Of a stretch of DNA of 64,000 bases, positions 52,315 through 63,708 are shown piece by piece. Below the pieces are notes generated by a model. It was not told where the DNA came from, searched no databases, and saw nothing but the letters and a program-made list of their open reading frames with translations. The DNA is from Acidobacteriota bacterium (GTDB taxonomy: Bacteria; Acidobacteriota; Blastocatellia; HR10): contig JAUQQC010000005.1 in assembly GCA_030550025.1 (NCBI GenBank), positions 62,001 through 126,000 on the forward strand, read 5' to 3'. Position 1 is the stretch's first letter, and each line of letters begins with the position of its first letter. Made by a program: the position numbers and the translations under genes.

Positions 52315-53733
52315 CTACCGGCTCTGGACGTACTCCTTCTTGACCAGAGTATTATGCTTCAACGTGCGCAATTCTCGATAAGGGCCAACGACCACCTCCA
52401 TTCCTTCCTCAAGTCCGCTCACGATCTCGATCTCCATCTCCCCGGAGATGCCCGTCTCGACCGGACGAAAGATCGCTCGATTATCCCGGACGATGAAGAC
52501 CCCCTGAAGACGCTTCCTCTGCCCATTGGCCGAAGCCGCCTGAGCGCCAACTTCCTCCGCATCGCGCTCCACAAGGGCCGCCGGAGGAACGGCGATAACG
52601 TTCTCGCGCGTGTCGGTAGTGATCGTCGCCGTCGCCGACATGCCCGGGCGCAGCCGGTCGCGGATTTCCGGCGTCAGATCAACCAGCCTGATGACCACCT
52701 TGAAATCCTTGGCCTCTTGCCCCGAAGGCGTGAGTTCAGGAAGCGCCTGCCCGCCCCGAACCAAGGCAGCGCGGCCAACCTCGGAAACCACGCCTTGCAG
52801 TTCCTGATCACCAAGCGCATCCACGCGGATGCGCGCTCTCTGCCCGACGCGCACGCGTGCGATATCGGTTTCATCCACCTGAACCTCGACGTTGATCTCC
52901 GACATATCGGCGATGGTCAGCAAGGGCGTCGTGCTGAAGCTGGCGAGCACATACTGGCCGATGCGCACGGGGAGATTGGCGATGACGCCGTCAATAGGTG
53001 CCTTCTGCACGGTCTTGGCCAGCCGATCCAGCGCGCTCTTATAATTGGCCTGAATCTGGGCGACGCGAGCGCGCGCGCTTTGCAATTGCGCCTGGGCTTG
53101 ACGGACCCGAATTTGCGCATCGCGCAGCTGCGCCTCCAGCTGTTGAACTCGTTGTTGCTGCGCTTCGACCAAGGCCTGCGCGCCGCGATAGGAGGCGCGC
53201 GCCCGATCATACTCGGCCCGAGAGATGACCCCTTGCTCCAGAAGCTGCTCCCGACGACGGAACTCCTCTTCGGCGAAGGTGAGATCGGCTCTGGCTCGCT
53301 CCAATTCGTACTTCGCGGCGGCCAGACTCGCTTGGACATTCAGGACGTTGTTTCGGGCCGCATCCACCTGCACTTGAGCATTCTGTACCTCGGCCCGCGC
53401 GGCTTGGAGATTCGCTTGGCTGCTCTCAGCTTCCGAAGAGATCTGCGTCGGATCGATCTTCAAAAGCGGCGTCCCCGCCTTCACCCAATCCCCCTCCTTC
53501 ACATAAATCTCGATGACGCGACCGGGGACCTCTGACGTCATGTTCACGAAATTTCGCGGGCGGACCTCTCCATTGGCCGTGACCTTCGACTCCAACACGG
53601 GCCGACGGGTCACTTTCTCCACCTGGACGACGGGGACATCCGTTCGGCCTCGGGTGACGCTGATACCGACGACCGCTCCTAAGGTCACGATGAGGATGAG
53701 AGCAATCAAAAGCTTCCTTTTCCTCGATGCCAT
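52315..53733 (-). CDS. HlyD/MacA-family periplasmic adaptor subunit
   Basis: 472 residues. An N-terminal membrane anchor (KLLIALILIVTLGAVVGISV) is followed by a lipoyl-half motif (GRVIEIYVKEGDWVKAGTPL), a long alpha-helical hairpin of Ala/Gln/Arg-rich heptads (about residues 95-225), the second lipoyl half (KAPIDGVIANLPVRIGQYV), a beta-barrel, and a membrane-proximal domain. The ATG at 53733 (MASRKRKLL) is preferred to the track start at 53757. With the ATPase gene it would form a MacAB-like tripartite efflux system once a permease and outer-membrane channel are supplied. About 160 bases upstream are without a gene. Confidence 0.92.
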   Translation of the reverse strand: MASRKRKLLIALILIVTLGAVVGISVTRGRTDVPVVQVEKVTRRPVLESKVTANGEVRPRNFVNMTSEVPGRVIEIYVKEGDWVKAGTPLLKIDPTQISSEAESSQANLQAARAEVQNAQVQVDAARNNVLNVQASLAAAKYELERARADLTFAEEEFRRREQLLEQGVISRAEYDRARASYRGAQALVEAQQQRVQQLEAQLRDAQIRVRQAQAQLQSARARVAQIQANYKSALDRLAKTVQKAPIDGVIANLPVRIGQYVLASFSTTPLLTIADMSEINVEVQVDETDIARVRVGQRARIRVDALGDQELQGVVSEVGRAALVRGGQALPELTPSGQEAKDFKVVIRLVDLTPEIRDRLRPGMSATATITTDTRENVIAVPPAALVERDAEEVGAQAASANGQRKRLQGVFIVRDNRAIFRPVETGISGEMEIEIVSGLEEGMEVVVGPYRELRTLKHNTLVKKEYVQSR

Positions 53734-53895
53734 CTCCTCTTCTCCCGATGTGATCACCGCTTCTTACGAATGACGGCGCTTGCGAGTTCCACCGAAATCA
53801 CAATGCTACCGCTCCCCCCTGGCGATGTCAACCAACTGGTTCTCGGAAGAAACCGTTAGCGCCTTCCCTGACGGAGAAGGAAGGTGCGTTTCGCC

Positions 53896-55152
53896 TCACG
53901 GGAAGATCCCGCGCACGCGCGTCGCCTCGGCCACTCGCCCAATGGCCAGGATGTAAGCACCGCGTCGCAGATCGACGCCATAGCGCTCGGCTGTCGCGTG
54001 GACTTCGTGAAAGGCGCCCGTCATGACCCGCTCCAGATGGCGAAGGACTTCATCTTCCGGCCAGAAGAACCCGTATTGATCTTGTACCCACTCGAAGTAG
54101 GAGACCGAGACGCCGCCGGCATTGGCCAGGATGTCCGGGATGACCGTGATCCCGCGATCGAAGAGGATGTCGTCGGCCGCCGGCGTGGTCGGCCCATTGG
54201 CCGCCTCAGCGACAAGGCGCGCGCGAATGCGATCGGCGTTACGCCGGGTGATCTGGTTCTCCAATGCCGCCGGAACGAGGATGTCGCACGGGAGTTCGAG
54301 CAATTCCTCGTTGGTGATTGCCTCCGTATCGGGCAGTCCGTGCAGGGCTCCCGTTCGCGCCTTGTGCTGAAGGGCTGCTTCGGGATCAATGCCATGCGGG
54401 TTATAGATCCCCCCCTTAGAGTCGCTCACCGCAATGATGCGCGCCCCATCTTGGTGGAGGAACCGGGCGAGGTTGCTGCCCGCGTTCCCAAAGCCCTGAA
54501 CGACGACCGTCGCACCATTCAAGGCGAGGCCGAGCACGCGACAAGCCTCGCGGATGACGACCTGGCAGCCGCGTGCCGTCGCCTCTTGCCGCCCGTGCGA
54601 GCCGCCCAACTCAATCGGTTTGCCCGTGACCACGCCCAACTCCGTATGCCCCTTGAACATGCTGATCGTGTCCATGATCCAGGCCATCGTCTGCGCGTCC
54701 GTATAGACGTCCGGAGCCGGGATGTCGCGCTCCGGGCCGATAAGCGGCGCGATCTCCGTCGCATAGCGACGCGTCAGTCGCTCCAACTCTCCCTGCGACA
54801 GCTCCTTCGGATTGACCCGCACGCCACCTTTGGCCCCCCCATAAGGGAGATTCACCGTCGCACACTTCCACGTCATCCACATGGCCAGCGCTTTCACCTC
54901 ATCGAGCGTCACGTCGGGATGATACCGAATCCCCCCCTTGCCCGGCCCACGCGCCACGTTGTGCTGGACTCGATAGCCTTCGAAGACGCGTAAGCTGCCG
55001 TCGTCCATCTTGACGGGAATGGAGACGATCAACTGCCGCTTGGGCGTCTTGAGTAGCTCCCTCAATCCATCATCCAAATCGAGATACGCCGCCGCACGGT
55101 CAAATTGCGCCAGGGCGACGGCGAACGGATTCAGGTTCTCCTCCGCGATCAT
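53896..55152 (-). CDS. glutamate dehydrogenase (Glu/Leu/Phe/Val family)
   Basis: Oxidative deamination of glutamate to 2-oxoglutarate, or the reverse. In the 418-residue product, GPGKGGIRYHPDVTLDEVKA and the catalytic Lys in NLPYGGAKGGVRVNPKEL are intact, and the dinucleotide fold has VVVQGFGNAGSN. The later ALENQITRRNADRIRARL and EAANGPTTPAAD stretches are also family hallmarks. The ATG at 55152 (MIAEENLNPF) has AGGAGG upstream; the track start at 55245 is inside the FtsB-like gene. NAD or NADP use cannot be decided. Confidence 0.93.
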   Translation of the reverse strand: MIAEENLNPFAVALAQFDRAAAYLDLDDGLRELLKTPKRQLIVSIPVKMDDGSLRVFEGYRVQHNVARGPGKGGIRYHPDVTLDEVKALAMWMTWKCATVNLPYGGAKGGVRVNPKELSQGELERLTRRYATEIAPLIGPERDIPAPDVYTDAQTMAWIMDTISMFKGHTELGVVTGKPIELGGSHGRQEATARGCQVVIREACRVLGLALNGATVVVQGFGNAGSNLARFLHQDGARIIAVSDSKGGIYNPHGIDPEAALQHKARTGALHGLPDTEAITNEELLELPCDILVPAALENQITRRNADRIRARLVAEAANGPTTPAADDILFDRGITVIPDILANAGGVSVSYFEWVQDQYGFFWPEDEVLRHLERVMTGAFHEVHATAERYGVDLRRGAYILAIGRVAEATRVRGIFP

Positions 55153-55204
55153 CGTACTCCCCCTCCTGAGTAAAGAATGAGCACGTATGATGGCCTTTCT
55201 CTTC

Positions 55205-55549
55205 TTACCGCTTCGAGGCCTCAGGGAAGGAGAGCACCATCTCATCCGGACGGACCATGTGCAGCTCCTCGCGTGCGATCCGCTCGATGACTTCGGGATC
55301 TGTCTTGAGCGCGCGAATCTCCTCCATGAGCCGTTCCGTCTCCAGGCGGAGCTGTCGCACCTCCGTCTCCAATTGCTGATATTCCGCTTGCGCGGCCCGA
55401 TATTCCCGATGCGCCCGCACGAGGATCATCCCACACCCCAGGCCGATCCCGGCGAGCACAAGTACCACGCCGATAATCGGTCCCACTCGCATTGGGCTCG
55501 CGCGCGCGCGCCGATCCTCACTGGAGCGCGAAGATTCGCCCTTGTTCAA
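55205..55549 (-). CDS. FtsB/DivIC-like septum formation protein
   Basis: 114 residues. A short basic cytoplasmic N terminus, a single membrane helix (GPIIGVVLVLAGIGLGCGMILV), then a coiled coil (YQQLETEVRQLRLETERLMEEI) and the terminal DPEVIERIAREELHMVRPDE motif common to FtsB/DivIC proteins. These act in the divisome with FtsL and FtsQ. The start is a TTG with GGAGG six bases upstream; the first codons overlap the end of the phosphohexomutase gene by 32 bases. An internal ATG at 55492 is an alternative but has no Shine-Dalgarno sequence. Confidence 0.88.
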   Translation of the reverse strand: MNKGESSRSSEDRRARASPMRVGPIIGVVLVLAGIGLGCGMILVRAHREYRAAQAEYQQLETEVRQLRLETERLMEEIRALKTDPEVIERIAREELHMVRPDEMVLSFPEASKR

Positions 55550-56939
55550 GCAGCACCTCCAGATCCGCTTCCGATGTCGCTTCCGCGTAGCACCGCGCCA
55601 CAGGCTCCGTGCCCGAGAGCCGCAACAGCAACCATGAGCCGTCTTCGAACAGCAGCTTCAGCCCATCCATCCGATTCACCTCGATAGGGCGACGTCCGAA
55701 GAAATCAGCAGGTGGGCCGGCCTGAAGCTTCTCCTGCAGGCGTCGGCGCGCCGATTCGGTCAACGCGATCCCGATGCGCCCGCTCCAGAGCCGCCCATCT
55801 TGCGCGTAGAGATGCTCCAACCCCTCGCTCACGCTCGCACCCGTGCGCGCGACGCTCTCCACAACGAGGAGCGCGGCGAGAATCCCATCCTTCTCCGGAT
55901 AATGGCCGCGAATCGAGAGGCCCGCGCTCTCCTCGCCGCCCAAGATGATCTTCCCCGCCTTGAGCAATTCGCCGATGTATTTGAAGCCGACGGGCGTCTC
56001 GTACACCGGGCGTCCGCGACGCCGCGCCGCACGATCCACCTGATGCGAAGTCGCGACGCTGCGGGCCACCCCTCCCTCCCATGGGCGCGTCTCGCACAAA
56101 TAGTCGAACAAAAGCGCCAGAATCTGATTGGGCGTCACGAAGACGCCTCCCCGATCCACGATCCCGAATCGGTCGGCATCCCCATCCGTAGCCACGCCAA
56201 GATCGAAACCGCCGGACGCGACGACTTCGCAGAGCGTCTGCAAGCGCTCGGCCGAAGGCTCCGGCGCTCCCCCACCAAAGAGCACATCGCGGTAGGCATG
56301 CAAGAGATGAACGTCACACCCAGCTTCCCGCAAGGCGCGATCCAAATATCCGCGCGCCGTCCCCCACAGGGGATCCACGACCACGCGCAAGCGGGCGTGC
56401 GCGATCGCGTGGAAATCGATCTTCGTCTGGAGATCCCGCAAATATCCCTCACGCGGATCATAGGTGCGAAGGATCCCACGCTTTCCGCCATGGAGAACCT
56501 CAGGGCTCTCTCCACAACGTATCCGCTCGATCTCGTGCTCGATCTCCCGCGTGACTTCAGGGAGTGCGGGCGCTCCGTCGGCCGTCGAGAATTTGATCCC
56601 TTGATATTCGGGCGGATTATGGCTGGCCGTGATGTTCACCCCTCCTTGCGCGCGCTCGGCCACGATGGCATACGCGAGGACGGGCGTCGGCACCGGCTCC
56701 GCGCACAGCAAAACATCCACCCCCTCCTCGGCCAACACGCGCGCGCTCTCGCGCGCGAACGTCTCAGCCAAGAATCGCGTATCGTAGCCGACGATGAGCG
56801 TCGCGCCCTCCCGCTGACGCTTCACATAACGCGCGATGGCGCGCATGACCACGCGCACGTTCTCCAGCGTGAAGTCCTCGGCCACGATGGCGCGCCATCC
56901 CGATGTGCCAAATCGAATGGGACTCTTCATCGTTTCCAT
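55518..56939 (-). CDS. phosphoglucomutase/phosphomannomutase family protein
   Basis: 473-residue alpha-D-phosphohexomutase. The phosphoserine loop NITASHNPPEYQG, the Mg2+ loop ATDGDADRFGIVD, the sugar-binding loop GGEESAGLS and the C-terminal phosphate-binding RLSGTEPVARCY are complete. Such enzymes make glucose 1-phosphate or mannose 1-phosphate and so supply nucleotide sugars to the glycan genes elsewhere in this window. An ATG at 56930 overlaps the stop of the preceding barrel gene (ATGA), so the true start may be three codons shorter than given. The substrate is uncertain. Confidence 0.92.
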   Translation of the reverse strand: METMKSPIRFGTSGWRAIVAEDFTLENVRVVMRAIARYVKRQREGATLIVGYDTRFLAETFARESARVLAEEGVDVLLCAEPVPTPVLAYAIVAERAQGGVNITASHNPPEYQGIKFSTADGAPALPEVTREIEHEIERIRCGESPEVLHGGKRGILRTYDPREGYLRDLQTKIDFHAIAHARLRVVVDPLWGTARGYLDRALREAGCDVHLLHAYRDVLFGGGAPEPSAERLQTLCEVVASGGFDLGVATDGDADRFGIVDRGGVFVTPNQILALLFDYLCETRPWEGGVARSVATSHQVDRAARRRGRPVYETPVGFKYIGELLKAGKIILGGEESAGLSIRGHYPEKDGILAALLVVESVARTGASVSEGLEHLYAQDGRLWSGRIGIALTESARRRLQEKLQAGPPADFFGRRPIEVNRMDGLKLLFEDGSWLLLRLSGTEPVARCYAEATSEADLEVLLEQGRIFALQ

Positions 56940-57778
56940 AGCGGCACCGTCGTGCTCACCCCGAAGACGAGCCCGCTTCGGGGATCAACGGCATGCATGC
57001 CGCGCACGCCAGCGAGATCCCACCAAAGACGCCCCGTGCGAAGCTGCAGGCCGACGCGCACCTGCCCCCGCGATTCCGTCCCCAGAGGCGCTCGGCGGCG
57101 CGTGCTCTCCCATCCGCTCACCTCAGCGACGAGATTCGCGCGCGCGTTCAGGGCATAGACGCCGGCCACGCCATAGAGCAGAACATCGTTTTGCACAAAT
57201 GGCTCGATCGGAGCCGGCAAGATCCCCACGCCGACGTGGCCGAAGAGATCGAAGGCGCTCCACCGCTTCTCGGCCAGCACAGCAGCGAAGAAATTCGTCT
57301 GATTCATCCCGATCCCTCGCGCCTGATCGGAATTCGGCAGCTCGACACCCACGCGCACGCCGAGCGCTGGCCACCGCCCACCGGCCGCGCGCAGCCGAAT
57401 CTTCGTCCAGAGGCTGAAATCCCCCACATCGTGCGTGCTTTCGGGCGTCGGCAGCCGAAGCGGGATCGCTCCCCCTTGCCGCTCGTCAATGCTCAGATAA
57501 TGCTGAATCGCCCCGCGAAGCTGAAGCTCCACGCGCGACGCCACGCCCAACGACAGCCCCAGGACGCCCACGCGCGAGAGGTCGCCGCGCAATCCCGAAA
57601 GGGGAAAGCGTTGCGCCTGCGCGAACTCGAATCCGAGATCTATGCGCAGCTCGCCTTCGGGCATAGTGGCCACCCGCTCGGTCACAAGTGGACGCTGTTG
57701 AGCCGAGACCGGAAGAAGCACTCCGAAACATACCGCCAAGCTCACCCCCACTTGCCACCATGCCCTCTCGGCACTCAT
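56927..57778 (-). CDS. probable outer-membrane beta-barrel protein
   Basis: 283 residues. A signal peptide (VGVSLAVCFGVLLPVSAQ) is followed by alternating hydrophobic residues and turns throughout, such as GELRIDLGFEFAQAQRFPLSG, VELQLRGAIQHYL and RVGLQLRTGRLWWDLAGVRG, and a hydrophobic last strand (FGVSTTVPLWKR). No conserved catalytic residues are seen. It resembles transporter-like or MetA-pathway-type barrels in outline, but I do not recognise a specific family. The stop overlaps the start of the mutase gene. Confidence 0.65.
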   Translation of the reverse strand: MSAERAWWQVGVSLAVCFGVLLPVSAQQRPLVTERVATMPEGELRIDLGFEFAQAQRFPLSGLRGDLSRVGVLGLSLGVASRVELQLRGAIQHYLSIDERQGGAIPLRLPTPESTHDVGDFSLWTKIRLRAAGGRWPALGVRVGVELPNSDQARGIGMNQTNFFAAVLAEKRWSAFDLFGHVGVGILPAPIEPFVQNDVLLYGVAGVYALNARANLVAEVSGWESTRRRAPLGTESRGQVRVGLQLRTGRLWWDLAGVRGMHAVDPRSGLVFGVSTTVPLWKR

Positions 57779-57923
57779 GCTTCCTCGCGCGCCGCGTGCT
57801 CGCTCGATCAGACACGTGAGCCCGGCGAAAACGCGTTCAGCATTCTAGGCGAAGACGAGCTATCCGTCAACCGGAAACCTCCCCCTCGTGCCGAACGCTC
57901 TCACGCAGACCGCCACTTTCCTT

Positions 57924-58748
57924 TCAGCGGATGAGCGTCCCCACCCGTTTCCACCGGGTATACCGCAGAATCCTCAGCGGGAGGTTCCCTCCATGCGCGG
58001 CCGCCGCGCGCTCATCATAGGACCAATACACGACAAGGGCGCGCCCGACGACGTACTCCTGCGGCACCGTCCCCCAGAACCGACTGTCCTCGCTATCATC
58101 GCGATTATCTCCCATGACGAAGTACGCGCGCTCGGGGATGAGGAAGGGGTGTCCGACGGCGTACCGTCCCCCGGAGGGGAAACCCGCCTCCTCGCGCTCG
58201 GCGTGATACGACTCCCAATAGACGCGATAGCGCGCCCCCTCGGGGGGTGACTCCTCTCGAACGACTTGCAGCGCGGAATCCTCGGCGTCAAACCTCGGAT
58301 TCTGAACGTAGAGACGATGCTCCGGAAGCTCGCGCCCATTGACGAAGACGCGCGTCCCCCGAATCTCGACCGCTTCCCCGGGCAATCCGACGACCCGCTT
58401 GACGTAGTTGACCTCGGGGTTCTGCGGATACTTGAAGACGACCACATCTCCCCGACGAACCTCCCGATAGGGGAAGAGTCGCCAGAGGATCCCCCCACGT
58501 TTCTCGGCGAAGATGAACTTGTTCACCAACAGATGGTCGCCGATGAGGATATTGTTTTGCATCGAGCCAGTGGGCACCTTCACGGCTTGGACCACGAAGG
58601 TCATACCGAACAAGGCCATGATCACGGTGACGACCGCTGACTCGAAGTATTCCCGCAGGGTGGATTTCGGCATCTCCGTCACTGGCGCGCTCTCCGGTCC
58701 CACAGGGGAGAACGGCCCGGACGGGGTCACGTCCAATCGCTCCGTCAT
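57924..58748 (-). CDS. lepB: signal peptidase I
   Basis: Membrane serine protease that removes signal peptides. In the 274-residue product one N-terminal membrane helix (FESAVVTVIMALFGMTFVV) precedes the catalytic Ser in VPTGSMQNNILIGDHLLVNK, and the catalytic Lys is in NYVKRVVGLPGE. The GDNRDDSEDSRFWG box is complete. A 50-residue insert (about 150-200) makes it longer than short Gram-positive forms. Its start overlaps the rnc stop by four bases. Confidence 0.95.
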   Translation of the reverse strand: MTERLDVTPSGPFSPVGPESAPVTEMPKSTLREYFESAVVTVIMALFGMTFVVQAVKVPTGSMQNNILIGDHLLVNKFIFAEKRGGILWRLFPYREVRRGDVVVFKYPQNPEVNYVKRVVGLPGEAVEIRGTRVFVNGRELPEHRLYVQNPRFDAEDSALQVVREESPPEGARYRVYWESYHAEREEAGFPSGGRYAVGHPFLIPERAYFVMGDNRDDSEDSRFWGTVPQEYVVGRALVVYWSYDERAAAAHGGNLPLRILRYTRWKRVGTLIR

Positions 58749-59491
58749 GGGGTCACCCCGTTCTCAGGAGCCTCCAAAAGTTGATCCAACTGTGCCAGTG
58801 CCACGCGGGCCGCGTGTTGATGCGCAGCCTTGATGGTCGGCCCCTCGCCCGTCGCGACCACTCGGGCACCGATCCGAAGGCTCACGTGGAAGCGGCGGGC
58901 GTGCGCTGGGCCTTCGACTCCGGTCACTTCGTAGACCGGCGGCGGCAGACCACGCGCCTGCAACTGCTCCTGCAGCGTCGTCTTGTAATCGCTCCACTGC
59001 ACGCTCTCCGGATCCAAACCGCAGACGACGTCCTGAAACTGCCGGCGCACGAACGCCTCCGCAGCCTCGATCCCTCCATCCAAATAGAGGGCCGCGATCA
59101 ATGCCTCATAGGCATCCACAAGGAGCGTGCGTTTGGTGCGCCCGCCGGTCTTCTCCTCACCGCGATTCAACCGCAGGTACTCCCCAAGCTGCAAATTCTG
59201 TGCGTGCACTTGTAAGTTATCCGCGCTCACCAAAAACGCCTTCATCTTCGCGAGCTTCCCTTCCGGCAGCGTCGGGAATCGCTCGAAGAGCCACGCGCTC
59301 ACGATGAACCCCAAGACAGCATCGCCGAGAAACTCCAACGCCTCATTATCCGCCAACCCCATCGCCCCAATCTCATGCGCGTAGGACCGGTGCGTGAGCG
59401 CCCGATCCAGGAGTTCCCGGCGCCGAAAGGTATATCCGATCTTGCGCTCCAGTTCGCTCAGATCTCGCGCCTCGATCAGCATCCCGCTCAC
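58745..59491 (-). CDS. rnc: ribonuclease III
   Basis: Double-stranded RNA endonuclease for rRNA processing. The 248-residue product has the signature NEALEFLGDAVLGF and the second acidic cluster (LLVDAYEALIAALYLDGG) in the nuclease domain, and a C-terminal dsRNA-binding domain (DYKTTLQEQLQARGLPPPVYEV to AAHQHAARVAL). It overlaps lepB and the TPR gene by four bases at either end, forming a tight three-gene operon. Confidence 0.96.
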   Translation of the reverse strand: MSGMLIEARDLSELERKIGYTFRRRELLDRALTHRSYAHEIGAMGLADNEALEFLGDAVLGFIVSAWLFERFPTLPEGKLAKMKAFLVSADNLQVHAQNLQLGEYLRLNRGEEKTGGRTKRTLLVDAYEALIAALYLDGGIEAAEAFVRRQFQDVVCGLDPESVQWSDYKTTLQEQLQARGLPPPVYEVTGVEGPAHARRFHVSLRIGARVVATGEGPTIKAAHQHAARVALAQLDQLLEAPENGVTP

Positions 59492-60429
59492 GACGACCCC
59501 GCTGAGGTCTGGGCCGATGGCTTGTATTTCTTGATCAACTCCTCCATGCCCTCGGTCGTATCGTTATGCCGATAGCGATAGAAGCTCTCCAGGATCTTGC
59601 GCGCTTCCTGATTCAGCGCTTGAAGACTCACATTGGCCTCGGAGATGGCGACCACGCGGGCATACATCTCGATCATCTGATCCACCACCTCATCCACCTG
59701 TTGCAACAACTGCTTGCCCGCTTCCGCGACCTTCTCCTCCGGCGTGAGCCTATCGTAGCTCTCCCGCAGCTTAGCGTACTTGCCGAGCTTGAGCGCTTCG
59801 CCGATGAGGTAGAAGGTCACCGGATCACTCTGATCCAACTCCGCCGACTTCTTCAGATGCTCGATCGCCAGGTCATACTCGGCCTTGTTGTAGAGGAACA
59901 AACCCGCCGCTTGATGCAGCGCGCCAAGGACCTTATTCTTCTGTTGCTCCCAAAGCTGAGGGGCGAAGCCCGGCGGGGCGTTTCCGGCAGAAGCCAGCTC
60001 CAACGCGCGCGTGGCATAGGTCAAGCCGTCCGCATCAAAACGCGTGTCGCGTCCTTTGGACGCCGTCGCCGCGGCCAGCGCGAGGACGTAGAGGATGCTG
60101 AAGTTGTTGGGGTCAGCGCTCAAGACCTCGCGCCCCATGTCGAAAGCCTTCTCAAAACGATTGGTCTGCGCGTAGGCGAGGACGAGGATGGGCTTGGCGC
60201 GCGGTGCCAAGACGCTGCTGGGGAATTTCGCCAAGAACGCTTCACCCGCTTGAACGGCTTCCTCCAGCTTCCCCGCTTCAAATGCCCGATAGAGTGCGTT
60301 GTAGGCATCCGCTTCTTCGCGCGTGTACTGTGGCTGCGCCGGTGCTTGTGTCCCACGGGCGATCCGCCCCATCCCGGCGATGAGCGCGACACAGAGGAGT
60401 GACGCCGCAAGGCTTACGACCTTTCTCAT
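59488..60429 (-). CDS. exported tetratricopeptide-repeat protein
   Basis: 313 residues from the ATG at 60429, which has GGGAGGGGGG upstream; the track start at 60492 is too early. A signal peptide (VVSLAASLLCVALIAGMG) is followed by TPR-like helical pairs (AYNALYRAFEAGKLEEAVQAG, ALHQAAGLFLYNKAEYDLAI, and others). No catalytic domain. It is the first gene of the rnc-lepB operon, and the four-base overlap with rnc suggests linked expression. Function unknown. Confidence 0.8.
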   Translation of the reverse strand: MRKVVSLAASLLCVALIAGMGRIARGTQAPAQPQYTREEADAYNALYRAFEAGKLEEAVQAGEAFLAKFPSSVLAPRAKPILVLAYAQTNRFEKAFDMGREVLSADPNNFSILYVLALAAATASKGRDTRFDADGLTYATRALELASAGNAPPGFAPQLWEQQKNKVLGALHQAAGLFLYNKAEYDLAIEHLKKSAELDQSDPVTFYLIGEALKLGKYAKLRESYDRLTPEEKVAEAGKQLLQQVDEVVDQMIEMYARVVAISEANVSLQALNQEARKILESFYRYRHNDTTEGMEELIKKYKPSAQTSAGSS

Positions 60430-60596
60430 TCCCCCCTCCCGATTGTGATCTCCCCACATTCCCGACTCCGACGAGCAGGTCGGAAAAAGCACTTCCGGTG
60501 ACCGGCCCTTCCTGACCCGCTTTTCGCCTTTATTCTACGGCAAGTCGGAGACGGGAACAAGGATGCGCGATGACCCGCTTTTTGTCAAGATGCGCG

Positions 60597-60626
60597 TTGA
60601 CGCTTCTCGCTCTTCCTTGTTATGCT
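60597..60626 (+). promoter_or_regulatory. promoter of icd
   Basis: TTGACG (60597-60602), 18-base spacer and TATGCT (60621-60626), preceded by a TGn extended -10. It lies about 45 bases before the icd ATG. Confidence 0.65.
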
Positions 60627-60672
60627 TATTCGCTTTGAGCGAATGCGTGATCTTTGACATCAGGAGGATACC

Positions 60673-61917
60673 ATGCTTTCATTCAATACTATCCCCGTGC
60701 CCACCGAGGGCGAGAAGATCGAGATTCGGAATGGGCAGCTCGTCGTCCCGAACCGCCCGATCATCCCCTTCATCGAGGGAGATGGGACGGGCCGCGACAT
60801 CTGGCGAGCGGCCTCGCGCGTTTTCAATGCGGCCGTTGAGAAGGCCTATGGCGGAGAGCGACGGGTCATCTGGTACGAGATCTTCGCTGGTGAGAAAGCC
60901 TACAATAAGTTCGGCGAGTGGCTTCCCCGAGACACCGTCGAGGCGATTCGCGAGTTCACCGTCGCCATCAAGGGACCGCTGACGACGCCCGTTGGCGGCG
61001 GCATTCGTTCGCTGAACGTCACCCTCCGGCAGGTCCTCGATCTCTACGCATGCGTGCGCCCGGTCCGCTGGTACCGAGGCGTCCCCTCCCCGGTGAAGCA
61101 TCCGGAGAAGCTCAACGTCGTCATCTTCCGCGAGAACACCGAAGACGTTTACGCCGGCATCGAGTTCCAGCAGGGGACGGAGCAGGCGCAGAAGACCATC
61201 GAGTTCCTCCAGAGCCTCGGCTACTCGGTGCGCCCCGATAGTGGCATCGGCATCAAGCCGATCTCCATCTTCGCGACCAAGCGCTTGGTCCGCAAGGCCA
61301 TCCGCTACGCCCTCGAAAACGGCCGTCGGGTCGTCACGCTCGTGCACAAGGGCAACATCATGAAGTTCACCGAGGGCGCCTTCCGCGACTGGGGGTATCA
61401 ATTGGCCAAGGAAGAGTTCGGCGACGTCACCGTCACCGAGCAAGAGCTGTGGGAGAAATACGATGGGAGGCTCCCCGAAGGGAAGATCCTCATCAACGAT
61501 CGCATCGCCGACTCGATGTTCCAGCAGGTGCTCACGCGCCCCGATGAATATTCCGTCATCGTGACGCCCAACCTGAATGGCGACTACCTGAGCGATGCCT
61601 GCGCGGCGCAAGTCGGCGGATTGGGCATGGCGCCGGGCGCAAATATCGGCGACTACATCGCGCTCTTTGAGGCGACGCATGGAACCGCTCCCAAATACGC
61701 CGACAAGGACGTCATCAATCCGAGCGCCGTCATCCTGGCTGGCGTGATGATGTTCGAGTACATCGGATGGCGCGAAGCGGCCTCGCTGATCACGACGGCC
61801 ATCGAGCGGACCATCGAGCAGAAGGTCGTCACCTACGATCTGGCTCGCTTGATGGAGGGCGCCCGTCAGGTGAAAACGAGCGAGTTCGCCACGGCCATCA
61901 TTGAGAACATGGGCTAG
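60673..61917 (+). CDS. icd: isocitrate dehydrogenase, probably NADP-dependent
   Basis: TCA-cycle enzyme producing 2-oxoglutarate. In the 414-residue product [15 protein letters not shown], the substrate-binding [15 protein letters not shown] (with the Ser that is phosphorylated in E. coli Icd), [17 protein letters not shown], the catalytic Lys/Asp segments ([17 protein letters not shown] and [12 protein letters not shown]) and the nucleotide-binding [20 protein letters not shown] are all intact. The last is the NADP-type pattern. It has a good promoter and is followed by mdh 116 bases away. It is the prokaryotic homodimeric type. Confidence 0.95.
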   Translation: MLSFNTIPVPTEGEKIEIRNGQLVVPNRPIIPFIEGDGTGRDIWRAASRVFNAAVEKAYGGERRVIWYEIFAGEKAYNKFGEWLPRDTVEAIREFTVAIKGPLTTPVGGGIRSLNVTLRQVLDLYACVRPVRWYRGVPSPVKHPEKLNVVIFRENTEDVYAGIEFQQGTEQAQKTIEFLQSLGYSVRPDSGIGIKPISIFATKRLVRKAIRYALENGRRVVTLVHKGNIMKFTEGAFRDWGYQLAKEEFGDVTVTEQELWEKYDGRLPEGKILINDRIADSMFQQVLTRPDEYSVIVTPNLNGDYLSDACAAQVGGLGMAPGANIGDYIALFEATHGTAPKYADKDVINPSAVILAGVMMFEYIGWREAASLITTAIERTIEQKVVTYDLARLMEGARQVKTSEFATAIIENMG

Positions 61918-61951
61918 CGGGAGACGCCGGGCGACTCGCGCGAGCTTTCGG

Positions 61952-61998
61952 GGGAAGCGCGCTTCCCATTCCGGTCGAGCGCGCCGATGAGCGCGCTC
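61952..61998 (+). terminator. two hairpins between icd and mdh
   Basis: A perfect 16-base palindrome GGGAAGCGCGCTTCCC (61952-61967) lies 35 bases after the icd stop. A second stem GAGCGCG/CGCGCTC with an 8-base loop follows at 61977-61998. Neither has a long T tract. They may attenuate or stabilise the icd transcript before mdh. A TACAAT at 62000-62005 could be a separate -10 box for mdh. Confidence 0.4.
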
Positions 61999-62015
61999 CT
62001 ACAATGGGCGTTTGA

Positions 62016-63650
<1,635 letters not shown>

Positions 63651-63708
63651 GGCTCCCCTCCTTGTGCATCCTTTAGTATACCTCAAGCGAGAGTGCGATC
63701 CCAGCGCC

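Noticed and set aside
52177-53535. 452-residue plus-strand ORF
   Set aside because: Antisense to the HlyD-type adaptor gene; no domain.
55800-57158. 452-residue plus-strand ORF
   Set aside because: Antisense to the phosphohexomutase and barrel genes; the mutase motifs are on the minus strand.
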